A DNA stretch of 64,000 bases from contig MNCI01017913.1 in the NCBI GenBank assembly GCA_015680685.1, forward strand, positions 952,490-1,016,489, written 5' to 3'. This DNA comes from Gnetum montanum. Lineage: Eukaryota > Streptophyta > Gnetopsida > Gnetales > Gnetaceae. The position numbers and the translations under genes were made by a program. Positions 35,440 to 47,704 of the stretch are shown piece by piece (position 1 is the first letter of the stretch; each line of letters starts with the position of its first letter). The notes under the pieces were generated by a model. That model had not been told where the DNA came from and ran no database searches. It saw nothing but the letters and a program-made list of their open reading frames with translations.

Positions 35440-36010
35440 GCTTATGATTAATATGCAAGATTGGAGTATGAACACTTGGGAGCAAATTAGTTTGCCTTTG
35501 AGCCTAAGTAGACCCCATAATGATGTTGAACTATTTATTGACCTTCATTACCTAAATCTTAAGCCTGAGAGTCTTGTTAATCACATAGCCTTGATAGAGA
35601 AACCTCCAAACTAGTTTGAAAACCTAGTCAAAACCCTTGACCTTGAGGATGGTGACATTACCAAAGACTCTCTAGTTGAGGTTCTTGTCATGACACATAG
35701 TGGTGAGGAGAAAACTCTAAAACTAAGTTCCTCACTAAAGCCTCAACAAGATCAAGACATCACCAAGGTCCTCCAAGACAACATTAAAGCCTTCACCTGG
35801 TCATATGAAGATATGTCAAGTCTTGACCCATGCCTAATGCAACATAACATCATACTTGATCTCAGTATCAAACTAGTTAAGCAAAAAGTTTGTATGATTA
35901 GACTAGATTTTCTGTTAGGCCTAGAGATAGAATCCTTTACTATAATCCAAATCATGTTACCCAAAGGACTATGTTTCAGACTTTATGAAAAGGACCCTCC
36001 ATAGTCCATA
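35440..36010 (+). pseudogene. Element A pol N-terminus (pre-RT segment), truncated
   Basis: Two near-contiguous frames (35342-35614, 35690-36004) read MQDWSMNTWEQISLPLSLSR, then TLDLEDGDITKDSLVEVLVM, KTLKLSSSLKPQQD, AFTWSYEDMSSLDP and MQHNI. The first matches the open pol start in C (TLDLEAGDVTKDPLNEVPVV). The second is the segment immediately before RT in Tat elements, with the usual D-P/QHNI motif. Only two or three disabling changes are visible, fewer than in B's pol. The RT core itself is absent, because unrelated AT-rich DNA follows 36020. Confidence 0.8.
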
Positions 36011-36019
36011 CCACATACC

Positions 36020-38360
36020 AAGTCAATGCTATTTAAATCTATCACCCAACTAACTCATAGAAACTAAACTTTGTCAATACTCAACAAGTTAAGTCATTTT
36101 ATGACTTCCCATCATCAGGGGATCCTACCATGCATCATAACCAAATCACTTCCCATTCAATCTTTCAAATTCCTACCTTTGATAATAGTTAGCGATATCA
36201 CATCTCTTAACCTTAACCATTGTAAAAATCTTTTCACATTCTTTCTTTATTTTTCCTACTTACTATTTTACTAAATTCTTGATATTCTTCTAATTCTTTA
36301 ATATCTTCATCATTATTTGATATTTTCATAATTCTTGTCATTTTTCTAATTCTTTAATATCTTCCAAGCTCTTTATGTTTTTTCCTATTATTGTACATCT
36401 TTAATTCTTTATACAAGTTTTTTATTCTTAACATATGTATTTTTGTTGATTTTTTTAATAAAGTATCAAGTAATAAGCAAGATGTACTTGAAATAATAAG
36501 AATTTCACTCTATGTTATTAATTCATTGAAGGACTAATTATATATACAATGAGACCACATCATTCATCCACTCATTTCCAATAATAAGAGGTTCTTACCA
36601 TCGACATAATGATATTCTTATCACAATACAACTAATATAAACTTGTGATCATTATGCCTTGATGGAAAGGTGAAGAACCAACTAGAAATGAAAAGGGTGT
36701 GACATCAAGGGGATTTGTGAGTTCTCTAAAGCTACTACTATGAATCTTATTATGTTGTAAAGTTGTATCATTTACTTGTATTCTAATGCAAAATGAAAGC
36801 ATATTCTAAAATAAGTATTACCTTTCCATGTTACTAGAAAGACATGTTACCCATGCCTAAAGGTAGTCCTCTGGTAAAGTTTATACAATTATTACATAAT
36901 AAATACATATAATAAAAATTCTTGGGGGTTCCATTGGAAAGATATGTTACCCATACCTAAATGTAGGTAACATCTTAAGAATCTAAAAAAGATTTCTTGA
37001 ACTTGCATGGGTTATAGGGCTAGAAAGATATGCTACCTATGCCTAAAACACTCCTCTATCCAATGGCCAAGTGTCCTTCAAAATAAATTACTTCAATGTT
37101 CTTCATTACTAAGTGATGATATTTCTTACAATTGTGATTATCTTATGATTGTAAGTTTTGTGATGATACAATGCAATGTCATTAGTAAGTGGTATGGACT
37201 TGGTTTGAATTTTTGATAGATATGATCATGATCATGTTAATCATGTAGTACACATAGAATTCATTATGCTTATGGTAAGATACCTCACATCCCATTTTCT
37301 AGAATCCCTCATATTACCATTCAACCTCACTATCATATATAATTATTATTTAATGGTTTTGTGTGGCATAGTATTATTCGTTTACTAGGGCAATGCTAAC
37401 CTTTATGTTTTAGAAGATAGATATGATCTACATTCAACTTCTTGAGATCCCACAAACACTTATAGGCATGGTTATACAAGGGCATTAAGGGCAAGAGCCT
37501 ACTTTAGAAAGGACCAACCTGTATAACTCTTGTGTTTCATACTTAACATCCAACTTTACATCATCTTGTACTTCTTAAATACTTTATTAATAATCATTAT
37601 TTCCCTACATAATCAATATTATTCTTGAACTCATCAATTTTGATCAAATCACTCCTTAGAACTCTAGTTCATTTACCTTACCTAAACTTACTATGTAATA
37701 TCATTTTGACATCAAAATACCATATATCTAGGCATCATTGATGACCAAGTATCCTTTAGACTACCTTAACATATTCCAGGCTACAAACTTCATCAATTTT
37801 TTCTATTAAAATTTGTAAAACTTTTGAAAATTTCAAGGGTGATATCATGGATATAATATCACATCACCTGTGATATCATATCAACAATGTCACATCTACG
37901 ATATTGTGCATATACAAACTATGTATACATGTGATCGTTTAAAAAATTTTCATTTCTACCTTTTCACGTAAGGAGAATTCATGTCATTTTCTTTCATCAA
38001 AGAATCTTCCAAGCCCCATATGTTTCTCATTGCACACTTAATTTAATCCATTCTTAAATCCTTTTTCTCCTAGAGCAAGCATCTCAATCATGGGGAAGAG
38101 CATTATGTATAATTTTGTAAATTTTACAAATTTTTTTCTAATGCCTCAAAGATCAATTAAGGGTAAGTATTGTGAATAATAATGGAGAATAAATCATGTG
38201 ATTTTAATCCAATCTAAGCTAATAAACTTAGAATTTCTCTCTAACCAATCATTTTGACATTTTGTTAACAATAAATAGAGGATAGTGATAGGTCATTAAA
38301 GTTAAAATTGTTTTCAAATACTAGAAAAACTATATAATTAAGCGGTTTTTTTAATTAGGA
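36020..38360. other. AT-rich region without recognised genes
   Basis: No coding signal is seen. A motif GAAAGATATGTTACCCATRC followed by CTAAAGGTAG recurs at about 36836, 36938 and 37024. A cluster of TGATATCA and GATATCAT words with TCTACGATATTG lies at 37840-37910, and a similar cluster occurs at 41518-41575. These may mark the ends or hairpins of an unidentified element. Confidence 0.35.
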
Positions 38361-39349
38361 TTTTTCCTAAATTGACAAATTTTCAAACTCTAAAATCCAA
38401 ATTAAAAATAAGATCGATTATGTATTATGTTTCTAATCAAAACCCAAAATCTAATGAAAGGTTAAAAATAGTTAGGAATTTTCAAGAATATTTTTGGATA
38501 ATCTTGAAATTTCTTATAATTGTAGCTGTTACAAAAAAGGATACCCAAAGCAGGAGGGCTATCACAAGAGAGAAGAGGCCCAAAGAAAGACATACAAGAT
38601 GAGGTGTAGATAAAACTCCTATTGGGGAATAGCAAGCACTATTCCATTCAACAATCCACACTAGCAATAAGGCAATTTATGCAAGCAAAGCCTAAAGCAT
38701 CACCTAATCCAAAGTAAGGACAAAGTCTCATGCTCTCGAATAAGTATTTACAAGCAATTCAAGAAAATTCTATCATGTCCATTATCATAGTGAAATTAAA
38801 TTTTGATCCATTTCTAGAGTTTACACCTATAGAGATGCATGAACAACTACAAGCATCACCCTTCTAGCCTACCATGTCAAGCAATGGTGAATGGTATTTA
38901 GAAGAATTTCATTAATCTTGGCATAATTAACAAGATAAAGTCACTATAAAAATTGAAGAAGTAATAGTGTCATATTCAGTTGAGACCATTACTTGAGCAT
39001 TGAATCTGCCAAATATCAAAGCCAACATTAGTTAGATCTCTACAAGGTCTAACATAGATGCCAGGAACATATGGTTGTACAAGACATATGGCATAACTAA
39101 AAAACAATATAATATATTTTCCACTATTAAAAAGATTTGATTTAAGATACCACATCTTCTTGACCAAGAAACTTAATAGGATATTCATAAATAATGCCAG
39201 AGGAAGTATCATTCTAATGGAAAAATTTTAGGTAAATATGAGAAACTTACTATGGTTAGAAATATAGAAAAGGTTCAAAGAAAAAAAGATAAGGAAACCC
39301 ACTCTTTTATTTCCTTATCTCATTAGAAAATTATGTAGGTAGGAAAGTA

Positions 39350-41260
39350 TTTTGGGATATACCAACGATATTTTATGTAAAGCCCGAAATGCATCATCTG
39401 TAGAAATTTCCAAGCTAGTGCCACCTAAGAAAGATCAAGTAGAAAATATAGTGGGAACTGAGGCTATAGTAAAGAGAACACCAATGAAAAATATTCTAGA
39501 CACAAGAACAGAGCAAGTAGAGCTTAGTGGATCAACTCCAGCTATAGAATAAGTAGGATCCAATATTCTGCCAATATAACAACAAGATTACTAACCTTTC
39601 ATGAGCCATCTTTAGTAGATTGCAAAAGGGAAAAGTTGGAGTAGATGGAAAGTATCCATCATGCATAGAGTAAAAGACAATCTTAATATCAACAAGACCC
39701 AGTAGTGGTCAAGTGTCTTTATAGGTGAAGGAAAATGATGAATGGACACAACAATATTAGGAAACGTTGCATCCTTCCAAGTAGTGTTAGAAATAGGAGA
39801 AGGAGCCATTGTGATGATTATGCAACACCAAGATGAAACATGAGCAATGGAGGTAATTACTAATCATATTAAAGAATCATTTAATATTCCTATTGCACCA
39901 CTAGTAGATATTTTTGGAACCAAAGATGTTCAAACATTGTTCAAAACATCAGAAAAAGAAATCATGTTCCCTATAAAACATGAAGATGCTTTGAATAGAC
40001 TATTGTAGATAGGATAGGTTATCCAAAATCTGTTTAATATTTCTAGCAATATCATTGTAGTCAAGTCAAAACTGATTTCTACAAAAGGAAAGTTGGTCAT
40101 AGCTAGAACAAGATAAACTAGCTATGCTAAGAGCTAAAAGGCAAGATCATGTATAATATGTTGTACCTAACTAATTAAAAAAATTTAAGAATCATTCAGT
40201 TGATCAATTGATGGCTAAGTAGAAGTAGATAGAAATAAAAGGGAAGAAGGTAGTGTGGCATGCTTTAGTTGTAGAAGCCTAGACATATGCTCATGTAAAA
40301 GCAATTATTGCACTAGAAGAAGAAAATAAGAAAATTGATGCAAAGAATCTCAGGTTGAAAATGTAAAAAAAATAAAAGAATATGCTTAAGGAAAACATTC
40401 ATCAGTAAAGAGAACAATTTGCAAGAGTCAACCTAATATGATACAATTGGCCCAAGAGAATATAACTTTATTAATGGAAGAAGTGTATGTAATTAGGTAA
40501 AAACTAGCTATTAAGATTAGTGCATGGTAGGACAAGGCCAAAAAGTATGAGAGTCTCAAGGAGCACTTCAAATATTAGGTGAGCATGTATAAATATATCA
40601 ATGAAAAAGAGATCTAAATGGTCAAACTTCATATCAATTCCATCACATAGTAGTTACTTGATTAACAATACATCTTGAATGGTCTCATCTTGGTTCATCA
40701 AGTAGAGCTTACAAATAAACACCTATAAATCAAAGATTTGACTCTATGCATGGGCTTAGCAAATCTACGCTATGCTAACTTAGCCATGTTGATAATAGGT
40801 ACACTAAGAATAGAATTAGAGTAGCAACTAGCTATCATGTACTCCATGTATGAGAAAGAGTTTGTAGACAAAAAAGATTCACAATAAAAACTTCACATTG
40901 CAAACTCTAAGCTTTAGGTAGTTAGAGCAAGTTACCAAGATTAGAAGGATATAGTAGCAAACCTAGCTAGAAGAATGATAAACTATTAAGAGGTATAGAA
41001 AATGGCCAAAGATTTTAAAGTGGAACTAGCATAATATGCAGCATTATATATCAAGGCCAACCAAATGTTTCTTCAATTTCCATATTCTTAGGCAGTGTCA
41101 AGACTAGAGAACATTTCCAAGATGGCATGGACTATGAATGATCCTAGGACTAAAGAAGAAAAGTTGAGAGCATTGCTGAATAAATATTAATTCAAGAAGC
41201 TAAATGATAAAGGGAAGAAGTCAATGGAGGATCTGCCACCATCATAAAGTTAATAAAACT
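39350..41260 (+). pseudogene. Decayed coding region of unknown family, coiled-coil-like
   Basis: Pieces in one orientation retain protein-like composition: an open frame at 39352-39552 (SVEISKLVPPKKDQVEN; LDTRTEQVELSGS), then EVITNHIKESFNIP, PIKHEDALNRLL, KAIIALEEENKKIDAKNLRL, CMGLANLRYANLAMLIIG and, near 41100-41240, SRLENISKMAWTMNDPRTKE and EEKLRALLNKY. The Lys/Glu-rich, heptad-like spacing suggests a coiled coil. Many TAG stops interrupt it, several of which could derive from CAG or TGG. I do not recognise the family. It may be an extra ORF of another large retroelement rather than a host gene. Confidence 0.35.
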
Positions 41261-42593
41261 ACATCGGGCTTTAATTTTGTTGTGTTTTTATCATAGAATT
41301 TTGTAATATGTCAATCATGTTCTACATGATAGTTTTGCAACACCACTCGAACAAGATGTGACATTCATAGTTAGTCATCAATCATGTATATATGTCATGT
41401 TATTAAGTCTATGTAACCTCATAAGTTATAATGAATCTATCTTCCTCTTATTTGAACTCAAGGACAAGTTTTTAGTTATTTGTAATGGTATGATAAAAAA
41501 AAATTTGATGTTGTTGGCTATGATATCGTAGATGAGATATTATAGCTCAATATATGATTTCATAGATATAGCATAGTAGGTCATGGTCATGCCTATAAAT
41601 ATCAGCCCATCATCATATCAAATCATACATTTTTTCAATTCTTAGTGAAATTTTTGTAGTTTATTTTTATGAACTTTTAATTAGTTATAAATGCCTATAG
41701 TGTGATGAATCATAGTTGTATAGTATCTTTATTTGAGTGGATTATTCTTTGACACAATTCATGATTGACAGTAAAGATAGAAATTGTTCTTCGTCATTGC
41801 AACATCTTATATCATTTATAATTCCTAAGTCATTTATTACTCCAGTGTTCATTAATATAGGCAAAACAAGTACAACTAGTTTCAAGCATAAAGTGTAGTT
41901 ATTTGGTAACTTAGTACTGACTATACTTGATTTACTTAGTGGTAAAGTTCTTTGGTAAACCCAGTAACAATTACATTAGGTTAGAACATGTATGGCAAGT
42001 CATGACCAAATACTTGTCGCCAACAGACTAGAATAGCTTTATATTTTCATTACACTTAGTGATAGAATTTATAATCATATTTACTATGTTTACCCTTAGT
42101 GCACTTAGAGCCAAAATAATATCAACTAATCATATACCTCACTAAGAGTTAAACCATATGTTTTATACTTCACTAACTCTACTTGAGAAGACAATGATTG
42201 TGAGCTTATTATCAAATCACTAGTACACTTACATTATCCATCTATGGATTATGATATGGTCACATGTGAACACTGGTGACTTGTGAGTGTTAGAATTCTT
42301 TGTCGCTCATCAATTATGTAGCTATCTATTTTTAAAATTTAAAGATAATGCTGAACATTTACAATAATTAAAAGTTACATATATATAATTGATTCACTTT
42401 AATAACATAATTTGGAGGTACTTGTTTAATCCAATGTTCAAACTCATCATAAAAATTAGCCAACAATATTCGTACAATGAGTAACCTTTACTCCTATATT
42501 ATTAATATAATCTCTTCATTTGTTGAGGTAAAAATTATTTCATGTAAAAAATCAAATAACTTAGCATATCTTAAAAATTTTTCATGGTGTGTG
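41261..42593. other. AT-rich flank upstream of element D
   Basis: No gene is recognised. TGATATCGTAGATGAGATAT at about 41520 echoes the GATATC cluster at 37840-37910. The last five bases (GTGTG) nearly match the pentamer after D (ATGTG), as expected for a target duplication. Confidence 0.4.
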
Positions 42594-44300
42594 TGAAACA
42601 CCACAAAATTTTAGGTCTCAGTGTCTCAGCTACAAATTTGGCTAAGTGCCAAAATGGTGGCACTTTGCACAAATTTTTCCAAGTGTTGAGCGTAGTCAGC
42701 TTCAATAGCCAATCTTTTGCAATTTTGGCTAACTATTCAAATAAGGTCAAAATCTACAGAATTTTTTCTAAGTTTTGTGCTACACTTTGGCATTGTAGCT
42801 ACTATGCTCAAGAGCATAGCAAGCATAGCCAACACACAAATGGCCAGTTTTGCAGAATTTTTTTTAAGTGTTGTGCTACACTCTCATTGCCCCTACTATG
42901 CTCTAGAGTGTAGCCAACACGGAACACTAGTTTTACAAAATGTTTTCTAACTACTAAGTTACGCATCTCGTGCATAACACAGGGTGAGTGTAGCAAGCTG
43001 AGAAAAATTTTAAGTGTTGTGCTACACTCCCATTGCCCTTGCTATGCTCTAGAGTGTAGCCAGCACCTCAGTGGCCAATTTTGCCTAAGTGTCAAGCCAA
43101 AAGCTATCAAGCTAGCTTAGCATGGAAGAGGCATTTGGCAAATTTTCTAACTCCTAAGGCTACCCGTCCTACTACACTCCAGAGCATAGCTAGCATAGCA
43201 AGAACAAAGATTGCAATTTTTACCAGATTCTTCTAAGTATCCATGCTACGCCCTATCCCAGGGAGCATCCCATGTCCCATGCATAGCACAAGGTGAGCGC
43301 AGCAGCCAGAGTTAGAATTTTTTTAAAAAATTTTCTAGTCACCTTTGAACTTAGAAAATTTTCTGAATTTTTCTCACAATCCCACCTACCGTACTGCCAC
43401 ATGGCACCCGATCCACATTTTGGGTTAACCCTAGCCCTATAAATACCCCTACGTCCCAATGTTTTGCAGGGGCTTCCATTTTTCACCAATTGGCAATTGG
43501 CACTTTCATTTGGCATTTGGCATTTGGCATTTTAGCATCTTGACACTTAGCTCCGTGGGTGAACAATACCCAAAGCACACCACACCAACAGAGAGGCAAC
43601 CTTGCACTACACAATAAATAGCGACCCTGTTGTAGCCTTGCACTACATAGTACATAATGGCCCCATTGCAGCCTTGCACCGCATGATACACAATGGTCCT
43701 ATGGCATCCCTACGCTACATGGTACATTGCAATAGCCAACCTGACAAGCACAGTTCATCACGGCAAGTGCCAAACTTCAAGGCCCGACACCACCAAGACT
43801 ATGACTATGCTCCCAATGTGCCTGTTGTACATTGTGTACCTTCTGAGACCCTTTTGGAGTTAACTGTGCTTCCATTTGAGGTAATGTTCCATTTCTCTCT
43901 CTTGTTTCTAGCATTGTATTGCATTTCTCTTATGTCTTTTTGCACTTTTTCACGCATCATCATGTTGTACTACTCTCAGGCAATAATCTCCACAAGTTGA
44001 CATCCTTGTTTTAATTGAAAACCTTGGCTATGCTCACCTCCATTCTATGGCTACGCTCTACATTTAACATCACAAAACATCGCTTTAACACTTGGCACCA
44101 TTTTGCATTGTTTGCATTTGCATTTTGGCTAACCACATCACACCCGCCCACCCTCCCCCCCCCTGGCTAGGTTACACCCATTTCCCTAGTTGCAATTGGT
44201 AAAGTTCCTATTTGATTGACAAGATCACTAAGGTGCTCTACCTCCATTGCATCCATTGACCCCTCAGTGATTCCAACCACCAACTTTTTCGATCATTATA
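42594..44300 (+). repeat. Element D 5' LTR (1707 bp), single internal unit
   Basis: It starts TGAAACACCACAAAATTT and ends CGATCATTATA before GTTTTTGGCACTAG. The TATA box CTATAAATACCC is at 43437-43448. It has one copy (about 42685-42995) of the roughly 354-bp segment that is repeated four times in the 3' LTR. A TTTGGCATTTGGCATTTGGC microrepeat lies at about 43509-43530. Confidence 0.85.
43437..43448 (+). promoter_or_regulatory. LTR TATA box, element D 5' LTR
   Basis: CTATAAATACCC lies in the conserved U3 position shared with B (29561-29570) and with the D 3' LTR (49739-49750). Confidence 0.6.
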
Positions 44301-44322
44301 GTTTTTGGCACTAGAAGGAGGG
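44301..44322 (+). other. Element D primer-binding-like segment
   Basis: GTTTTTGGCACTAGAAGGAG follows the LTR end directly and is conserved in B and C at the same place. The C-rich stretch at 44148-44164 (CCACCCTCCCCCCCCC) lies just upstream in U5. Confidence 0.65.
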
Positions 44323-44607
44323 CTTCAATTTCTTCTATGTTGAAGGGTAGTCTCACATGCTGTGTACACCTCCGTTACTAATTTTGAGCTAGCACAGATG
44401 TAACACCCCTATGGACCTGCCATGAAAGTAGCTGGATCATAGGCCAGGACAAGAGTTATCTACAATTTAGTTGGTGTAGATTGGTCCCAGTTGTTAGTTC
44501 CCCTAGAACCCCGCAGGACGAAAGCCCAACTATATCCATTACATTCAAAACTCTGGGTGTTCTAGAGAGCGTAACAAGTTCTCAAAGCATAGTAAGCGTA
44601 ACACCAA

Positions 44608-44800
44608 AGATAGCCATTTTCAATAGCTTTCATAGTTAGCATTTTTTTTCATACATTTTCATACTTAGCAATTTTTTTTACATTTTCATACTTAGCATTT
44701 TTTCTGCATTTTTACACTTAGCCATTTTTTTTACATTTTTAGCCATTTTTCTACTACTGATAGACCTAGTCATTTTTCTGTAGTTTTTAGAGTTAGCCAG
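44608..44800 (+). repeat. Leader repeats upstream of element D gag
   Basis: TTTTCATACTTAGCAATTTT-like units of 30-35 bp recur about six times before the gag ATG. They mirror 28385-28580 in B in element orientation. Confidence 0.65.
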
Positions 44801-44830
44801 TTCTTGCAAACAACTCTCACCACCCGATCC

Positions 44831-45690
44831 ATGAACATGAATCAAGATCAACCTTTCACATTAGTGTCTAACACATTTGGCACCACAATCTAGCTAAAGC
44901 ATGCTATACTAAGCCATGAACAATACAATTTTGTTTATGCTAAAATCCAAGCAAGATTACCAGTGGATTGCCTTGACTTGGAGGCAAAACAAGACTACGA
45001 ATGAGTCCACCAGGATGGACAGGAGTACAACCCCTCCTTGTTCAACATAATCCCACTCATAAATTCCTACCATGATTTTTTGTCCCAACTCATCCATGCA
45101 AACAAGCATGATGCAGGAACAACCTATGAGGAAGCCTCACAGGAGGAAGAAGATGAGTTGGAGGCCTGCTCCAAATGCAAGAGCCCCCTCTACACTATCT
45201 TCCAACAACTACTCCCTAGTACAGTTCCTTCTCGGTTCAATTCACCTATCCTCTCTGAGATGGTAACCATGCCAATTCAACCTTCCTTACAAGCGACCAT
45301 TGCATTTGTCCAACCCTATGCTCACATAGGGGCCACCTCCCAGCCCCAAACAACTTAGGCATCCCGCATCCTACTTGTCTTATTGACACCCATGGTGTCC
45401 ATCCAACCCACTCATGTGTGGCCTACCTCAATCACCACTACCATAGCTCAGCCAATGCATCAACTAAACCTATCTACTATGACATTAAACTGGCAAACTT
45501 TGCAACCAACAATTCAACCCTATGTTATGCAACCAACACAAGCCTAGCCAATGCAACTGGTTGGCACATCCCTAAGCTTGGATCAGGCATTCCAGATGAT
45601 CCAATGCTTCATGGAGAAGATCAATCAACTCAAAGTTGCCTCCTCTAAAACCATCAAGGTGGTGGACTTCTATTGATAGTCCCACCCTTG
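44831..45690 (+). pseudogene. Element D gag N-terminal part
   Basis: ATG at 44831 opens MNMNQDQPFTLVSNT, matching the start of B gag (MNSEQAFA). An open frame at 45038-45358 (EEASQEEEDELEACSKCKSP) lines up with the C gag segment at 54600-54680. A Pro/Gln/Thr-rich stretch (QPMHQLNLSTMTLN) then leads to MIQCFMEKINQLKV and VVDFY, which matches IQTITEEVKCLKAVG and VMDFY of C. The following core domain (PHFTKYNGEGD in C) is absent. The deletion junction is at about 45690. Confidence 0.7.
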
Positions 45691-45694
45691 ACTG

Positions 45695-45840
45695 TTCTAT
45701 TAATAGACATGGAGAAAGTGTCAAAGGTGGAGTTTCTTAATGATGCATCTACGACAACTAATGCAATGCCCAAGGCTGACACACCCAAATGAGTGATTGA
45801 AGCCAATAACCTCCTAGGGGACCCTAGGCCCTGCGCACTC
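45695..45840 (+). pseudogene. Element D post-protease linker remnant
   Basis: KVEFLNDASTTTNAMPKAD parallels KVEFLDDMPTVKDKGK in the B linker. It directly follows the gag deletion junction, so the deletion removed the gag core and PR but kept the linker tail. A stop then ends the frame. Confidence 0.6.
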
Positions 45841-46139
45841 CCTAATCTAAACTAGATTAGAAAATAACTACCCAATCAAGGCACTCCCTTGGTCAAAAAT
45901 GTGCTAGGCACCTACCTACCCCTTGCCTCCACTTGCCATGCATTTTTTACTTTCATTAATAGCATACTAGCCTACGCATTTACATTTTACTTGCTTTCTT
46001 AGATCACACATTTCATTTTGTTCACACGTTTTTTTCTTTGTTTATGCATTCATCAACTTAGCTTACACATTGCATTTGAAAAACATCAAAAATACATAAA
46101 AATCATAAAACTAAAATTCCAAAAAAAAAAAACATGGCT

Positions 46140-46565
46140 TGAAAAGGCCTTGAACTATTGTTGCAACCTGAAATGGCCTAAAACTATCGCTTTTGCATTA
46201 CTTTCCTTTCATTCGTGCATTTTAACTCTATTTATGACAGGGGCCACTTGATGTTTCTTTTCTAGTTGATTTTTGTAGGATCTTGTAGGCACATAGCATG
46301 ACTACAGATGCAGCATCATACCTCATAGAAGCAAGGTAAGCACTTGTCTACCATGATGCAAAAAACTAGCACAGATAGTCCGTTATGACTATAAACTAGC
46401 ATAGATTGTCCTTGGGTCATGACGTTAAACTAGCACAACATCCACCATCCACTACAACATTAAACTGTGACCCAACAATCTACTAGGACTATAAACTAGC
46501 ACATCATGGTCTACTAGGACCTTAAACTGGGTTCACAATCTGCAAGGACTTTAAACTGGCATGTT
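46140..46565 (+). repeat. Element D remnants of two GGCC-type arrays
   Basis: Near 46140-46200 two units (GAAAAGGCCTTGAACTATTG; GAAATGGCCTAAAACTATCG) correspond to the pro-side array of A, B and C. From 46370 to 46565 about six units (GACTATAAACTAGCA; GGACCTTAAACTGG) correspond to the post-integrase array of B. Between them GATTTTTGTAGG resembles the pol-side acceptor. The antisense gene and pol that lie between the arrays in B are gone, so the deletion probably ran array to array. Confidence 0.7.
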
Positions 46566-46589
46566 GTTTATCTTTTGGAGCACCTGTCA

Positions 46590-47689
46590 TTAGTGCGACC
46601 TTCAAAGGACTCACAACATCATTACCCTAGCACTTTCATTGGCTTCTTGAGCACTTACAACTGGTGTAGCATTTGACGCATTTGTAGCATCTTTGCATTC
46701 AGCACTTGTAGCATCTTCACATCTGGCATTTTTATTTGCATTTCATGTTGTGTGGTTTTCTTGTCTTCTCATAGTTATGTTTGCAAGATGAAGCCCCAGA
46801 GGTAATCGTGCAAAGATGCAGCTCATCGCAACAGCAAGTTCCCACATCGCTCTGATGTGCATGATTAGGCTAGCAAAGCCACTTAAGAGTGCACATCCCT
46901 CTCCATCTCATTTCAGCCTACACACATTCACTTCTACATTCCCATACCCTCTTGCATTTCTCTCATTCCCCTACATGCAAACCCTTTGATGCATACACAC
47001 TGTAAACACACATGGCATTATCTTCACATTAATCATAGAACCCATGGTAGATGTAACATAACTCGTCCCATGGGAAGCCTCTGTTGGCTGGTCAAAGCCT
47101 AACCAGATGTCATGCAACTCATCCCTGGGAGGAAATACCTATCCTACAAACGTGACATGATTGCATTAAAATAAAGCCCATCTACTTGATGGCCAACTTG
47201 TAGCTAGCATTCAGTAGTAAGCCAAACCCATTGGAGGTTCACCTCATAGCAAAGTGAAAAAGTAAAGAAAAAAGTAAGAAATGCAAAAAAGAAACAAGGA
47301 GAATGGGAAAAAGCACATCCCCAAGCAAATTGACAATGTTGCAGCTTCACAACCAGCCCAACCTTGGATCGACTTTGACTCTCTCATGAGCATCCAACGA
47401 GAGGTCAACATTACAAGGGCAAGCTACTTCATGCCATGGTCACCGTCAACCATGCTAACTTTGCATTTTACATCAAGATACACTATTTGCATTTTATTTT
47501 CTATGCTTGCATTTCATCTCCCCAGCACATTGCCTACACACTTTGCCCTAGCATACCCTTATCCATAACACTCTTGAACATGGTGGAACAATACTTGATC
47601 TAGTATCAACAAGCAATGTTGATGCCATGTCTACTATGGTGTTTTATGATTCTTTGTTAACATCTCTCAGGCCACTCCTCCAAATGTCA
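46590..47689 (+). other. Element D 3' non-coding tail
   Basis: No gene is recognised. It begins with degraded GCACTTGTAGCATCTT repeats, then aligns with B 14090-13709 and B 11340-11000 in reverse. The two B parts, separated by 2.4 kb there, are adjacent here, which defines the insertion in B. The open frame at 47281-47568 lies in sequence also present, but not open, in B. Confidence 0.6.
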
Positions 47690-47704
47690 ACAAAGAGGGG
47701 CCAT
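47690..47704 (+). other. Element D polypurine tract
   Basis: CAAAGAGGGGCCAT directly precedes TGAAACACCGC of the 3' LTR and corresponds to the CAAAGAGGGGGCAAT tract of B. Confidence 0.75.

Larger units (their letters stand above)
30679..36020 (+). mobile_element. Element A, part 2: post-B remainder with its own insertions, ending in pol
   Basis: From the pentamer AATCT rightward the host of B should continue. The first unambiguous A sequence is the pre-RT pol segment at 35440-36010, which follows the antisense gene in C directly. The 4.7 kb between is much longer than the equivalent in C (about 0.6 kb), so it must contain foreign insertions: a palindrome-rich block (31350-33420) and an AGACATCT-rich block (about 33760-34860). 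A is cut off inside the N-terminal RT region near 36020. Confidence 0.6.
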
